A DNA stretch of 64,000 bases. Origin: Phenylobacterium hankyongense (GTDB lineage: Bacteria > Pseudomonadota > Alphaproteobacteria > Caulobacterales > Caulobacteraceae). A program made the position numbers and the translations under genes. Shown one piece after another: positions 20,316 to 29,209 of this stretch. The notes under the pieces are model-generated. The model did no database searches, was not told the origin of the DNA, and saw nothing but the letters and a program-made list of their open reading frames with translations. Numbering within the stretch: position 1 is the stretch's first letter; each line of letters begins with the position of its first letter. Location: positions 2,464,001-2,528,000 of the forward strand of contig NZ_QFYP01000001.1 of NCBI RefSeq assembly GCF_003254505.1, read 5' to 3'.

Positions 20316-21710
20316 TTACCGAATGATCGAGATCAGTTCTTGAAGCATCTGGTCGGCGGTGGTGATTATCTTGGAAGACGCCGAGTAAGCTTTCTGGGTC
20401 GAGATGAGACCTGTAAACTCTGACGAAAGATCGACGGTGGAGGCCTCCAGGCTGGACGGTGAGATCGCGCCGGCGCCGAGGCCCGGTTGCTTTATCACCA
20501 GTTGCCCGGCCGCCAGGGTCGCGCGGTAGGCGTTGCCGCTCACCGACTGCAACCCATCCGCGTTGGGGAAGGTGGCGAGGGCGATCTTGGCGATCTGGCG
20601 CACCTGGCTGTTGTCGAAGATGGCCGAGACGATGCCGGTGTCGCTGACTTGCACGCCGACCACGTTGCCGACCCCGGCGCCGTCGGAGTTGATCGAGTTG
20701 ACGGTGGAGGCCTGCGAGTACTGGGTGAACTTGCTGAGATCGAGGGTCACCGACTGACCCTGCACCCCAAGCGCGTCGTCCCACTTCGGCGGCGCGGGCG
20801 CGGCGGCCACGGTGCCGGAGGCGGCGAGCGTGATCTTCGCCGGGGCGCCGGCCGCGCCGAACAGGGTGGAGTTCGCCAGGTCGACGGTGCCGTCCTGGTT
20901 GAATTTGACCAGGCCTGAGGTCAGTTGTCCGGGCGCGCCAGCCACCGCCACGTCGGTGTCGGGGACGGCGTAGACCTCCGCGTGCCAGGTGTTGGGCGCA
21001 GCCGACGACTTCAGGAAGCCGACCGTGAACTTGTGCGTCGCGCCCTGCGAGTCGATGACGTTCATGTCCATCGAGAAGTCCGGCTTGGTGCCGGTGGTCG
21101 GGTCCTTGGCGTAGTCGGCCATGCTGGTGCCGGCGGCGGCGGAGTAGGCCCCTTCACCGGCGGAGATCGCCCCGGAGCTGTCCAGGTTGGCGCTGATGTC
21201 CACGCCGGTGGTGGCGGAGACCGCGGTGCCGAGGCCCTTGACGTTGATCGGCGCCAGCAAGCTCATGTCCGAGGGGTTGGTGTTGAACGTGCCGTTCGGC
21301 TGCACCGGCCAGCCCTGCAGGTAGAGCTTGGCGTCATTGACCAGATAGCCGTTGGCGTCGACCCCGAAGGCGCCCGCGCGGGTGAACAGCCGGGCGTCGG
21401 CGTTGGTCAGGCCCGTGGCCTTCTGGGTGGCGATGAAGAAGCCGTCCCCGGAGATCGCCAGGTCAGTGGGCTGGGCGGCGCTCTGCACCTGCCCCTGCTG
21501 GGCGACGAACTGGTGGGTCACCCCGGAGACGCCGCCGGCGCTGTAGCGACCCGCGACGCCCTGCGCCGTGACGACCGAGGCAAAGTTCACCTGGTTGCGC
21601 TTGTAGGCGGTGGTGTTGACGTTGGCGATGTTGTCGGAGATCGCCGCCAGGGACGCGGAGTTGGCGATCAACCCCGACACGCCGGCCAGCATTGCTGAAT
21701 TGATGCTCAT
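20316..21710 (-). CDS. flgE: Flagellar hook protein FlgE
   Basis: A 464-residue flagellar rod-hook family protein. The N-terminal heptad region (MSINSAMLAGVSGLIANSAS, then ISDNIANVNTTAYKRN) and the C-terminal helix (SSEFTGLISTQKAYSASSKI, then TTADQMLQELISIIR) form the D0 core. Between them is a domain with the AISGDGFF signature of hook proteins and a variable outer region with many Ala/Gly/Thr. FlgE polymerises outside the cell into the universal joint of the flagellum. It follows flgD by 63 bases and is the last gene of the fliK-flgD-flgE operon driven by the sigma-54 promoter at 24230-24244. Confidence 0.96.
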   Translation of the reverse strand: MSINSAMLAGVSGLIANSASLAAISDNIANVNTTAYKRNQVNFASVVTAQGVAGRYSAGGVSGVTHQFVAQQGQVQSAAQPTDLAISGDGFFIATQKATGLTNADARLFTRAGAFGVDANGYLVNDAKLYLQGWPVQPNGTFNTNPSDMSLLAPINVKGLGTAVSATTGVDISANLDSSGAISAGEGAYSAAAGTSMADYAKDPTTGTKPDFSMDMNVIDSQGATHKFTVGFLKSSAAPNTWHAEVYAVPDTDVAVAGAPGQLTSGLVKFNQDGTVDLANSTLFGAAGAPAKITLAASGTVAAAPAPPKWDDALGVQGQSVTLDLSKFTQYSQASTVNSINSDGAGVGNVVGVQVSDTGIVSAIFDNSQVRQIAKIALATFPNADGLQSVSGNAYRATLAAGQLVIKQPGLGAGAISPSSLEASTVDLSSEFTGLISTQKAYSASSKIITTADQMLQELISIIR

Positions 21711-21773
21711 CTGTGGTTCCCGTCTGAATTCCTAAGGGGGAGAGGGCCGCCTGCTGCGGGGTTCGGCGCGCCT

Positions 21774-22499
21774 TCAGGCGGCCGGTGTGGACGGCGTTTG
21801 GCTGTCCGTGTTGTTGGCCGTCGTGGTGGCGGCCGGCTGGCTGATGGCGGTGACGTGGTCCCACGCCACCTTGCCGCCGTTGATGGTGATCTGGGTAGAG
21901 CCGCCGGCCTGCTCGACGGCGGTGACGATCCCTTGGACGTAGGTGGTGGAGGGCACCGTCACGCCGGCCGTGTCGGTGGCGGTGACGCGCAGGGTGTAAA
22001 CGCCGTCGGGCAGCTTGCTGCCGGTCGGGCCTTTGCCGTCCCAGGTGAAGTCGTGGTCGCCGATCGCGTTGTCGGTCGGGGCCTGAGCGGCGACCACCTT
22101 GCCGTTGGCGTCCAGGACCTCGAGCTTCACGTCGCTTGCGGCGCGGTCAAGTTTGTAGGTCCATTTGCCCTGGCCGTTGACCAGGTTGGCGGCGTCGCTC
22201 GCCGCGCGCACGTTCTTGCCGATCAGGCTGACGGCGGCGGAGATCCCGGAGGAGGTGTTGCCCACCAGCTGCTTGAGCAGGTCGTTGGTCTGCAGCTGCT
22301 GCTCGACCCCGGTCATCTGGGTCAGCTGCTGGGTGAACTGGGTGGAGTCCATCGGCGACAGCGGATCCTGGTTCTTCATCTGCGCGGTGAGCAGGGTCAG
22401 GAAGGTGTTGAAGTTGGTCGCCAGGCTGGTGCGGGCGTCGGCCGGCGCGGCGGTGGCGGCGCTCGCGGTGGGGGTGCTGGTGGTTGCTGCGACGGTCAT
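21774..22499 (-). CDS. flgD: Flagellar hook assembly protein FlgD
   Basis: A 241-residue hook-capping protein. After an Ala/Thr-rich N-terminus it has the FlgD signature FNTFLTLLTAQMKNQDPLSP, then FTQQLTQMTGVEQQLQTN. The C-terminal half carries the FlgD Ig-like/tudor-like domain (FTWDGKGPTGSKLPDGVYTLRV). FlgD caps the growing hook and is discarded when FlgK arrives. ATG 22499 is used because GAGGATCAAGCC lies upstream; an in-frame ATG at 22529 lies inside fliK and has no such site. The start lies 10 bases after the fliK stop. Confidence 0.95.
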   Translation of the reverse strand: MTVAATTSTPTASAATAAPADARTSLATNFNTFLTLLTAQMKNQDPLSPMDSTQFTQQLTQMTGVEQQLQTNDLLKQLVGNTSSGISAAVSLIGKNVRAASDAANLVNGQGKWTYKLDRAASDVKLEVLDANGKVVAAQAPTDNAIGDHDFTWDGKGPTGSKLPDGVYTLRVTATDTAGVTVPSTTYVQGIVTAVEQAGGSTQITINGGKVAWDHVTAISQPAATTTANNTDSQTPSTPAA

Positions 22500-22509
22500 G
22501 GCTTGATCC

Positions 22510-24165
22510 TCAGATCCGGACGTCGACACCGGAGGCGAGGCCCCGGCTCAGGTTGAGACCGCCGCCACCCGAGAGGGCCGCGTCGGCGGCGTTCCCGGCG
22601 GTGTCGAGGGCCGATTGGAAGGCGCGGCCGCGGAAGGCTGCGCCGGCGTCGCCGCCGTTCTGGGCCTGGCCCTGCGCACCGCGACCGAAGCCGGCTTGGT
22701 CGCCGGCCACGTCGAAAGAAAGGCCGCCGGAGAGGTCGAAGCCCGCCTGCTCGAGCGCCTTCTGCAGTTCGCCCGCCCGCGACTTCAGCTCCGCCGCCGC
22801 CTGGGGATTGTCGAAGGCCATGGCCGCGGTGACGTGCCCGTGCGCGCCGATGTCGACGCGCACATTGACCCGGCCGAGGCCGACGGGATCCAGCTGGACG
22901 TCAAAGCGCGTCGAGCGCGCGTCCAGCTTCTTGAGGATCTGGGCCGCCAGGTTGGCCACCGTCTCCGGCGCGCCGCGAACCTGCGCAGGCGGCGCGTGCG
23001 TCACCGGCGTGCTGGTGGACAGGGGCGGCGTCGGCGCCGGATCGGGACGCGCCGAGCTGCCGTCGTCGGCCGCCGCCTTGCCTTCGCGGAGGGCGACCGC
23101 GGGGAGCGGGTCGGTGGGGTGGTCCTGCGCTGCGGCGGCGACGGCCTGCAGGGTTTCCGCGCCGCCATTGTGTGCGGCCGGGGCCGGCCCGCCAGCCGTG
23201 CTGGCGACGGCCACGGCGCTGTCGCCGCTCGTCGCCGCGCCGCCGATCCGCGGCGGGGCCTTCTCACGCGGCGGAGGCGGCGGCGCGGCATCCGGCGTGG
23301 CCGGGATCGGCATTCCGGCGGCGCCCGCGTTCTGGGCCTGGACGGCGGCGATGGCGGCGGGCGTCGCGCCCGCAGGCGTCTGGGCGTCGGCCTGGGTCGG
23401 CGGGGCGGGCGGCGTCACCGACGCCATGGCCATCGCCGTCGGCGGAGCCGGAGGTTGGACTGCGGCGGCGCTCGCCGCGGGTTGCGGCGCGGCCGGCGCT
23501 TTCGCGTCGTTGGCGACCTGAGGCCCCGTCGGAGCGGCGGCGGAAGCGGCCGCGAACGGAACGTTCTTGCCCCCCGCGGACGCGAGTTGGACCGGCGAGG
23601 TCAGCGGATCGGGCTTGCTGTCCGTCTGTCCGACGGCCGCCGGGCTGGCGTCCTGGCTCGCCGCCGCCAGCTGAGCGAGCGCGGCCTGCGCCAGGCTCGC
23701 GGCCGAAAGGCCCGACGCGTCCGGCGTCTTGGTCGAGCCCGTCGCCTGGGCCGCGCCGTCGGGGCGCGTGGTGGTCGTCGCGAGCGGAATGATCTGGGCC
23801 GGAACGACCATGGCCGCCAGCGCGAGGCTGGGGTCGGCGACCGCCGTGGCGGCGCCCTGCGCCCCGTCCTTGGCGTGAGCGTCCTTGGCGTCAGCGTCCT
23901 TGGCGGCCCCGGCCGCGCCGCCGGCGTCCGACTTGTCGGCCGACCCGCCGACCGTCGGCCCCTTGGCTGCGGGCGGGCCCGCATGGGCCGCCGCCGCCGC
24001 GCCGCCAGCCTGGTCCTGGACGCCGAACACGGTCGCCAGCATGGCGTCGAACCCGGTGACAGCGCCGTTCGCGCCTTGCGCGGAGCCGGCCGCGCCGACG
24101 CCGGGCGCGGCGGCGCCGGGGGCGGGCGGGGCGGAGACGTTGGATGCGGACGCGGACACGGACAC
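22510..24165 (-). CDS. fliK: Flagellar hook-length control protein FliK
   Basis: With the GTG at 24165 the product is 551 residues. The first 400 or so are Ala/Pro/Gly-rich and low in complexity, as expected of the molecular ruler part. The C-terminal region (VNVRVDIGAHGHVTAAMAFD, then LQKALEQAGFDLSGGLSFDV) is the Flg_hook domain that switches export specificity when the hook is long enough. The GTG is chosen because GAGG precedes it by six bases and the sigma-54 promoter lies 65 bases upstream. Starting instead at 24330 would put that promoter inside the gene. First gene of the fliK-flgD-flgE operon. Confidence 0.9.
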   Translation of the reverse strand: MSVSASASNVSAPPAPGAAAPGVGAAGSAQGANGAVTGFDAMLATVFGVQDQAGGAAAAAHAGPPAAKGPTVGGSADKSDAGGAAGAAKDADAKDAHAKDGAQGAATAVADPSLALAAMVVPAQIIPLATTTTRPDGAAQATGSTKTPDASGLSAASLAQAALAQLAAASQDASPAAVGQTDSKPDPLTSPVQLASAGGKNVPFAAASAAAPTGPQVANDAKAPAAPQPAASAAAVQPPAPPTAMAMASVTPPAPPTQADAQTPAGATPAAIAAVQAQNAGAAGMPIPATPDAAPPPPPREKAPPRIGGAATSGDSAVAVASTAGGPAPAAHNGGAETLQAVAAAAQDHPTDPLPAVALREGKAAADDGSSARPDPAPTPPLSTSTPVTHAPPAQVRGAPETVANLAAQILKKLDARSTRFDVQLDPVGLGRVNVRVDIGAHGHVTAAMAFDNPQAAAELKSRAGELQKALEQAGFDLSGGLSFDVAGDQAGFGRGAQGQAQNGGDAGAAFRGRAFQSALDTAGNAADAALSGGGGLNLSRGLASGVDVRI

Positions 24166-24229
24166 GCTTGGCCTCAAGGGCTGATCGCTGTCAGCGCGTG
24201 CTGCGCCGGGCTTATTCGATCCGTCCGGA

Positions 24230-24244
24230 GCAACCTTTGCGCCA
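24230..24244 (-). promoter_or_regulatory. Sigma-54 promoter for fliK-flgD-flgE
   Basis: On the minus strand TGGCGC (24244-24239), five bases, then TTGC (24233-24230). This matches the -24/-12 form TGGCAC-N5-TTGC at all invariant positions. It lies in the non-coding gap before fliK, as in the Caulobacter hook operon. Confidence 0.8.
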
Positions 24245-24308
24245 GTCCGGGAGCTCGTTGTTTTCGCAGAGAATTTGAGGTGATCGCCGGGCAGGCCCCG
24301 CATCTGTC

Positions 24309-24326
24309 GGGCGGAATTTGCCGGGC
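24309..24326 (-). promoter_or_regulatory. Candidate FlbD-binding (ftr-like) element, fliK side
   Basis: Minus-strand GCCCGGCAAATTCCGCCC. It is nearly the same as the element at 24487-24505 and in the opposite orientation. It lies about 90-110 bases upstream of the expected fliK transcription start. Enhancer-binding by FlbD at such elements is known for Caulobacter hook genes; the match here is by position and likeness only. Confidence 0.5.
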
Positions 24327-24380
24327 TCACGAGGTCCGCAGGGGCGTTCCCTGCCGGCCGGGCGCCGGGGCTGAAAATCC

Positions 24381-24395
24381 TGGCGCCAGTCTTGC
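24381..24395 (+). promoter_or_regulatory. Sigma-54 promoter for flgK-flgL
   Basis: TGGCGC (24381-24386), five bases, TTGC (24392-24395). The core is the same as in the divergent fliK promoter. The expected start is near 24407, leaving a leader of about 130 bases before flgK. Confidence 0.8.
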
Positions 24396-24486
24396 GCCTG
24401 CATCTCCGACCTCACCGGCGTCTTGAAGGGACGACGTTGAAAACCAAAGATTTTTCCCGGCGCCTCGCGCGTGCAGCCAGAAAAGT

Positions 24487-24505
24487 CCCGGCAGAATCCG
24501 CCGGG
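24487..24505 (+). promoter_or_regulatory. Candidate FlbD-binding (ftr-like) element, flgK side
   Basis: CCCGGCAGAATCCGCCGGG, a near copy of the element at 24309-24326 in opposite orientation. It lies some 80-100 bases downstream of the expected flgK transcription start. Downstream placement of ftr elements has been described for the equivalent Caulobacter gene. The whole gap 24166-24538 is non-coding and holds only these control sites. Confidence 0.5.
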
Positions 24506-24538
24506 TCGCGCAGCCTTTGCCGGGCGGAGAGCTAAGCG

Positions 24539-26638
24539 ATGTCGCTAGGCATAACTCTCAAGACCGCGACCTCAGGCCTGATGGCGGCCCAGGCGGGCCT
24601 GCGTGCGGTCTCCGACAACATCGCCAACGTCAACACCCCGGGCTACGTCCGCAAGACGGTCGACCAGCGTCCGATGGTCGTGAACGGCACCGGCATGGGG
24701 GTCGAGGTGACCGGCATCAGCCGCGTCACCGACCAGTACCTGCAGCTCGCCAGCCTGACCGCGACCTCCGACGCCAGCCGCTGGGACGTCTATTCAAGCA
24801 CCCTGGACAACGCCCAGAGCCTGTACGGCGACCCGTCCAGCAACAGCTTCTTCTTCAATCGCCTGGACGACGTCTATTCGGCTTTCGCCACGTCGGCCAA
24901 CGACCCGTCCTCGACCCTGCTGCGCACCCAGTCGCTGTCCGCGGTGCAGAACTTCATCGGCGACGCGCAGCGCATCAACAACCAGGTGGTCCAGCTCGGC
25001 CAGACGATGGATTCGCAGATCCAGACCGACGTCAGCCGCGCCAACGACCTGCTCGCCCAGATCAACCGGCTGAACTCCGACATCACGCGGGCCAAGCTGG
25101 TCGACCAGGACGCCTCGGGCTCGGAGAACATCCAGACCGGGCTGGTCGACGAACTGGCCGGCATCATGAACATCCGCGTCAACCAGCGCTCCGGCGGCGG
25201 CATCGACATCCGCTCGGCCGAAGGGGTGAAGCTGGCCGGCGACGGGGCGGCGACGCTCTCCTACGTGCGCACCGACTCCACCAAGGGCTACATCTCCGCC
25301 ACGCAGGCGGGGGGCGTGGGCGCGCCGCAGCCGATCCAGATCGACGGCGGCGAGTTGCGCGGCCTCATGGACCTGCGCAACGACAAGCTGCCCGGCATGT
25401 CGGACCAGCTCGGCGAATTCGTCTCCCAGGCGGTGGACCAGCTGAACGCCGCGCACAACGCCGCCAGCGCGGTGCCGCCGCCGGCCACCCTGACCGGCCG
25501 CAACACCGGCCTGGACATGGCGACCGCGCTCGGCGGCTTCTCCGGCCAGACCACCGTGGCCATCCTCAACGCCTCGGGCGTGGTGCAGAAGCGCGTCGAC
25601 ATCGACTTCACCGCCGGCACCATGGCCGTCGACGGCGGGCCTCCCGGCCCCTTCAGCCCGGCGACCTTCGACACCGACCTCACCGCCGCGCTCGGCGGCG
25701 CAGGGAGCGCCAGCTTCACCAACGGCGCCCTGACCATCTCCGCCAACGGCGGCAATGGGGTGGCGATCGACGAAGGCTCCTCGAGCAAGACCGGCCGCGG
25801 CTTCTCGCATTTTCTCGGCCTCAACGACCTGGTGCGCTCGACCGGCTTCACCACCTACGAGACCGGCCTGAAGCCGACCGACGCCCACGGCTTCAACCCC
25901 GGCGACCAGATCGTGCTGCGGCTGGCCGCCGCCGACGGCAATCCGATCCGCGACGTCACGGTGACGGTGCCCGCGGCGCCGCTGATGAGCGACCTGCTCA
26001 ACTCGCTGAACAACAGCAGCACCGGGGTCGGCCTCTACGGCCAGTTCAACCTCGACGCCAACGGCGCCCTGGCCTTCACCGGCTCCGCGCCGGCCTACGC
26101 CAGCATGTCCATCGTGCAGGACAACACCCAGCGCGGGACCGGCGGCCCCTCGATCGGCCAGCTGTTCGGCCTGGGCGTCACCGAGCGCTCGGCCCGCGTC
26201 GACCGCTTCGTCACCAATCCGGCGCTGGTCGCCGATCCCACCAAGGTGGCGACCGCCCACCTCGACCTCACCGTCGCCGCCGGCCAGCCGGCGCTGCGGC
26301 CCGGCGACGGCAGCGGCGCCCTGGCGCTCTCCACCTCCGGCGACGTTAACACCCAGTTCCAGGCCGCCGGCTCGCTGGGCGCGGTGAACATGAGCGTCTC
26401 GCGCTACGCCTCGGAGTTCGGCGGGGCCATCGGCCGCGAGGCCGCCGCCGCCGACACCCGCAAGCAGAGCGCCGCCTCCGTCCAGACCGAGGCCACGGCG
26501 CGCCGCCAGGCGGTCGAGGGCGTGAACCTCGACGAGGAACTGGTGAAGCTCACCACCTATCAACAGGCGTTCAACGCCTCCGCACGCATGATCCAGGCGA
26601 CGAAGGATCTCTTCGACGTCCTGACCAACATGGTTTGA
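24539..26638 (+). CDS. flgK: Flagellar hook-associated protein 1 FlgK
   Basis: A 699-residue HAP1 protein. The N-terminal D0 helix (TATSGLMAAQAGLRAVSDNI, then ANVNTPGYVRK) and the C-terminal NLDEELVKLTTYQQAFNASA, then RMIQATKDLFDVLTNMV are family hallmarks. The middle contains the FlgK helical domain and an outer variable region. FlgK forms the first junction ring between hook and filament. It is transcribed away from fliK from its own sigma-54 promoter, and flgL follows after 11 bases. A GGCGGAGAG ribosome-binding region lies before the ATG. Confidence 0.96.
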   Translation: MSLGITLKTATSGLMAAQAGLRAVSDNIANVNTPGYVRKTVDQRPMVVNGTGMGVEVTGISRVTDQYLQLASLTATSDASRWDVYSSTLDNAQSLYGDPSSNSFFFNRLDDVYSAFATSANDPSSTLLRTQSLSAVQNFIGDAQRINNQVVQLGQTMDSQIQTDVSRANDLLAQINRLNSDITRAKLVDQDASGSENIQTGLVDELAGIMNIRVNQRSGGGIDIRSAEGVKLAGDGAATLSYVRTDSTKGYISATQAGGVGAPQPIQIDGGELRGLMDLRNDKLPGMSDQLGEFVSQAVDQLNAAHNAASAVPPPATLTGRNTGLDMATALGGFSGQTTVAILNASGVVQKRVDIDFTAGTMAVDGGPPGPFSPATFDTDLTAALGGAGSASFTNGALTISANGGNGVAIDEGSSSKTGRGFSHFLGLNDLVRSTGFTTYETGLKPTDAHGFNPGDQIVLRLAAADGNPIRDVTVTVPAAPLMSDLLNSLNNSSTGVGLYGQFNLDANGALAFTGSAPAYASMSIVQDNTQRGTGGPSIGQLFGLGVTERSARVDRFVTNPALVADPTKVATAHLDLTVAAGQPALRPGDGSGALALSTSGDVNTQFQAAGSLGAVNMSVSRYASEFGGAIGREAAAADTRKQSAASVQTEATARRQAVEGVNLDEELVKLTTYQQAFNASARMIQATKDLFDVLTNMV

Positions 26639-26649
26639 GGTAGCAGGAC

Positions 26650-27582
26650 ATGGTCACCCGCGTTTCCACGGCCGGCAACTACGCTTCGGTGCTCGCCAAC
26701 CTGATGGTCGCCCAGCAACGGCAGATCGAGGCCGGCAACCAGGTCGCCACCCAGAAGAAGGGCACGAACCTCAAGGACTACGCCAAGAGCGCGGAGGTGC
26801 TGACCGCCATGCGCTCGGTGCAGGCGCGCCAGCAGGTCTACCAGGACCAGAACGGCATGATCGCCGACAAGCTGACCACCCAGGACTCGGCGCTGAACCA
26901 GGTGACCGACGCCGCCACCGCGGTGCGCCAGGCGCTCACCGACGCGCTCGCCAGCGGCCATGCCGACACCCTGATGCAGGACCTGCAGTCGCAGATGACC
27001 AACGCCGTGGAGGGCATGAACGCCCGCTACAACGGCAAGTACCTGTTCGCCGGCGGCCAGATCGACACCAAGCCGGTCACCGCCGTGCAGATGAGCGACC
27101 TGACCGCGCCGCCGGCGACGATCTCCAGCTTCTTCAAGAACGACGACTTCAAGGCCCAGGCCAAGGTCGATGACTCCACCACCGTCACCACCGGCGTGCT
27201 GGCGTCCGACATCGGCACGCCGCTGATGAACGCCTTGCAGGCGATCCAGTCGTTCCAGGAGGGTCCGTCAGGGCCGTTCACGGGCAAGCTCACCGCGGCG
27301 CAGACCACCTTCCTGCAGAACCAGCTGGCGGGCCTGGACACGGTGCGCACCGATCTCACCGGCATGACCGCGGCCAACGGCCTGGTGCAGCAGCGGGTGG
27401 ACTCGGTGAAGACCAACCTGACCACTCGCGACAACACCCTGGCGGGGATGGTCGGCGACATCACCGACGCCGACATGGCCCAGGCGGCCAGCCAGCTGCA
27501 GATGGCGCAGCTGTCGGTGCAGGCCGCCGCGCAGGTCTACCAGACCCTGCAGCAGAGCTCCCTGCTCAACCTGCTGAAATAG
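26650..27582 (+). CDS. flgL: Flagellar hook-associated protein 3 FlgL
   Basis: A 310-residue HAP3 protein with flagellin-like ends. The N-terminus is MVTRVSTAGNYASVLANLMV, then QQRQIEAGNQVATQKKG; the C-terminus is DADMAQAASQLQMAQLSVQA, then AAQVYQTLQQSSLLNLLK. The middle (YNGKYLFAGGQIDTKPV) is typical of FlgL. It forms the second junction ring, next to the filament. GTAGCAGG precedes the ATG. It is the second gene of the flgK-flgL unit and ends six bases before the convergent small gene. Confidence 0.95.
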   Translation: MVTRVSTAGNYASVLANLMVAQQRQIEAGNQVATQKKGTNLKDYAKSAEVLTAMRSVQARQQVYQDQNGMIADKLTTQDSALNQVTDAATAVRQALTDALASGHADTLMQDLQSQMTNAVEGMNARYNGKYLFAGGQIDTKPVTAVQMSDLTAPPATISSFFKNDDFKAQAKVDDSTTVTTGVLASDIGTPLMNALQAIQSFQEGPSGPFTGKLTAAQTTFLQNQLAGLDTVRTDLTGMTAANGLVQQRVDSVKTNLTTRDNTLAGMVGDITDADMAQAASQLQMAQLSVQAAAQVYQTLQQSSLLNLLK

Positions 27583-27588
27583 CGCCGC

Positions 27589-27777
27589 CTAGCTGAGCGA
27601 GAACTCGCCGCCCAGGCGCGCCACCAGCCGCTCGCCGTCCCAGACTTCCGCGGCGAACTGGCCGGCGCTGAGGTCTTCGGCGGTTTCCAGCGCCTCGCGA
27701 TCGGTGGCGAACGCGTCTTCGATCACTTCGGCGACCCGTTCTTCCGGGCTGAGGACGTAGATCCGATAGGTGTTCAT
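27589..27777 (-). CDS. Small conserved hypothetical protein
   Basis: A 62-residue acidic protein (MNTYRIYVLSPEERVAEVIE at the start). It contains helix-forming Glu/Ala stretches and ends WDGERLVARLGGEFSLS. The open frame reaches further upstream, but ATG 27777 has GGGGGAGCAGAG directly before it. It resembles other short Caulobacterales proteins with a YRIY-like first strand and may be a small alpha/beta fold. No function is known. It is convergent with flgL. Confidence 0.68.
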   Translation of the reverse strand: MNTYRIYVLSPEERVAEVIEDAFATDREALETAEDLSAGQFAAEVWDGERLVARLGGEFSLS

Positions 27778-27986
27778 CTCTGCTCCCCCGTGAGCCAATT
27801 TTTGTGCGGGAGCGCTTCTCATAGTCTCGCGTCGCTGGCGCTCTTCGATGACCTGCCGACGATGGCTGCACTTTAGCGCAATTCTGTGACGGGGCGGATC
27901 ACGCTTGCGGGACCCGCAGCCGGCCTCCCGGCTGTTCTGACCGGCGCCCCTCGCAAACCCCTGACCCAACAGCTAAATAGGGGCCC

Positions 27987-29171
27987 ATGACGCTTGCCCA
28001 GACCCTGGTCCGCGACGCCCCCGAGGGCCTGCTCGGCGCAGCGCGCGACGCCGTGCGCCTGCCGATTGGGGCCAGGATCGTGGCGGCGATGTCCGGCGGG
28101 GTGGACTCCACGGTCACCGCGGCCCTGCTGGCCAAGGCCGGCTACGACGTGGTCGGCGTCACCCTGCAGCTCTACGACCACGGGGCGGCGATCCAGAAGA
28201 AGGGCGCCTGCTGCGCCGGCCAGGACATCCACGACGCGCGCACCGCCGCCGAGGGCCTGGGCATCCCGCACTACGTCCTCGACTACGAGAGCCGCTTCAA
28301 GGAACAGGTCATCGAGGACTTCGCCGACGCCTACCTGCGCGGCGAGACGCCGATCCCCTGCATCCGCTGCAATCAGACGGTGAAGTTCCGCGATTTGCTG
28401 GACGTGGCCCGCGACCTGGGCGCCGAGGCCATGGCCACCGGCCACTACGTCCGCCGCGAAGTGGGTCCGGCGGGCCCGGAGCTGCACCGGGCGGCCGATG
28501 CGGCCCGCGACCAGAGCTACTTCCTGTTCGCCACCACGGCCGAGCAGCTGGCCTACCTGCGCTTCCCGCTGGGCGGCCTGCCGAAGCCGGCGGTGCGCGC
28601 GGCGGCGGCGGAGCTGGGCCTGGCGGTGGCCGACAAGCCCGACAGCCAGGACATCTGCTTCGTGCCGGAAGGCCGCTACACCACCATCATCGACCGCCTG
28701 CGCCCGCACGGCGCGGAGGCCGGCGACATCGTCCACATGGACGGCCGCACCCTGGGCCGCCACGAGGGCGTCACCCGCTACACCATCGGCCAGCGCCGCG
28801 GCCTCAACGTGGCGGTGGGCGACCCGCTGTTCGTGGTCCGCATCGACGCCGACGCGCGCCAGGTGATCGTCGGGCCGCGCGAGGCCCTGCTGACCTCCGC
28901 CCTGACGCTGAAGGAGACCAACTGGGTCGGCGACGGCGCCTCCCTGGAGGCCGCCTGCGAGACCGGCCGTCCGGTGCTGGCGCGCGTGCGCTCCACCCGC
29001 GAGCCGGCGCGCGGCCGCCTGGCCCTGGTCGACGGCCAGCCCGGCGTGGCCTTCGACACCGCGGAGGAAGGCGTCGCCCCCGGCCAGGCCTGCGTCCTCT
29101 ACGCCCCCGAAGCCCCCAGCCGCGTACTGGGCGGCGGCTTCATCGCCGGCACGGTGCGCCAGAACCTCTAG
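27987..29171 (+). CDS. mnmA: tRNA-specific 2-thiouridylase MnmA
   Basis: A 394-residue PP-loop ATP pyrophosphatase. SGGVDS at residues 36-41 binds ATP. The two catalytic Cys appear as C128 ([10 protein letters not shown]) and C224 ([11 protein letters not shown]). The end of the protein has the MnmA beta-barrel domains ([11 protein letters not shown], then QPGVAFD). It places the 2-thio group on U34 of tRNA for Lys, Glu and Gln, taking sulfur from a relay. The N-terminus is about 20 residues longer than in E. coli, as is common in alphaproteobacteria. It stands alone; a 209-base gap separates it from the small gene upstream. Confidence 0.96.
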   Translation: MTLAQTLVRDAPEGLLGAARDAVRLPIGARIVAAMSGGVDSTVTAALLAKAGYDVVGVTLQLYDHGAAIQKKGACCAGQDIHDARTAAEGLGIPHYVLDYESRFKEQVIEDFADAYLRGETPIPCIRCNQTVKFRDLLDVARDLGAEAMATGHYVRREVGPAGPELHRAADAARDQSYFLFATTAEQLAYLRFPLGGLPKPAVRAAAAELGLAVADKPDSQDICFVPEGRYTTIIDRLRPHGAEAGDIVHMDGRTLGRHEGVTRYTIGQRRGLNVAVGDPLFVVRIDADARQVIVGPREALLTSALTLKETNWVGDGASLEAACETGRPVLARVRSTREPARGRLALVDGQPGVAFDTAEEGVAPGQACVLYAPEAPSRVLGGGFIAGTVRQNL

Positions 29172-29185
29172 CCGCGCTCGCGTGT

Positions 29186-29205
29186 TGTCTCCGCCAAAGG
29201 AGACA
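29186..29205 (+). promoter_or_regulatory. Hairpin covering the ribosome-binding site of the next gene
   Basis: TGTCTCC (29186-29192) pairs perfectly with GGAGACA (29199-29205) across a six-base loop. The right arm contains the AGGAGA ribosome-binding site five bases before the ATG at 29210. Folding would hide the site; a thermosensor or translational control is possible but unproven. Confidence 0.4.
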
Positions 29206-29209
29206 CCTC

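Noticed and set aside
22510..24330. fliK read from the far upstream start at 24330
   Set aside because: That start would place the sigma-54 promoter (24230-24244) inside the gene. The GTG at 24165 has a GAGG ribosome-binding site at good spacing.
27961..27990. GCTAAATA directly before the mnmA ATG as a leaderless promoter
   Set aside because: It resembles a Caulobacter -10 element, but no matching -35 element lies at the right distance, and AGGGG may instead act as a ribosome-binding site.
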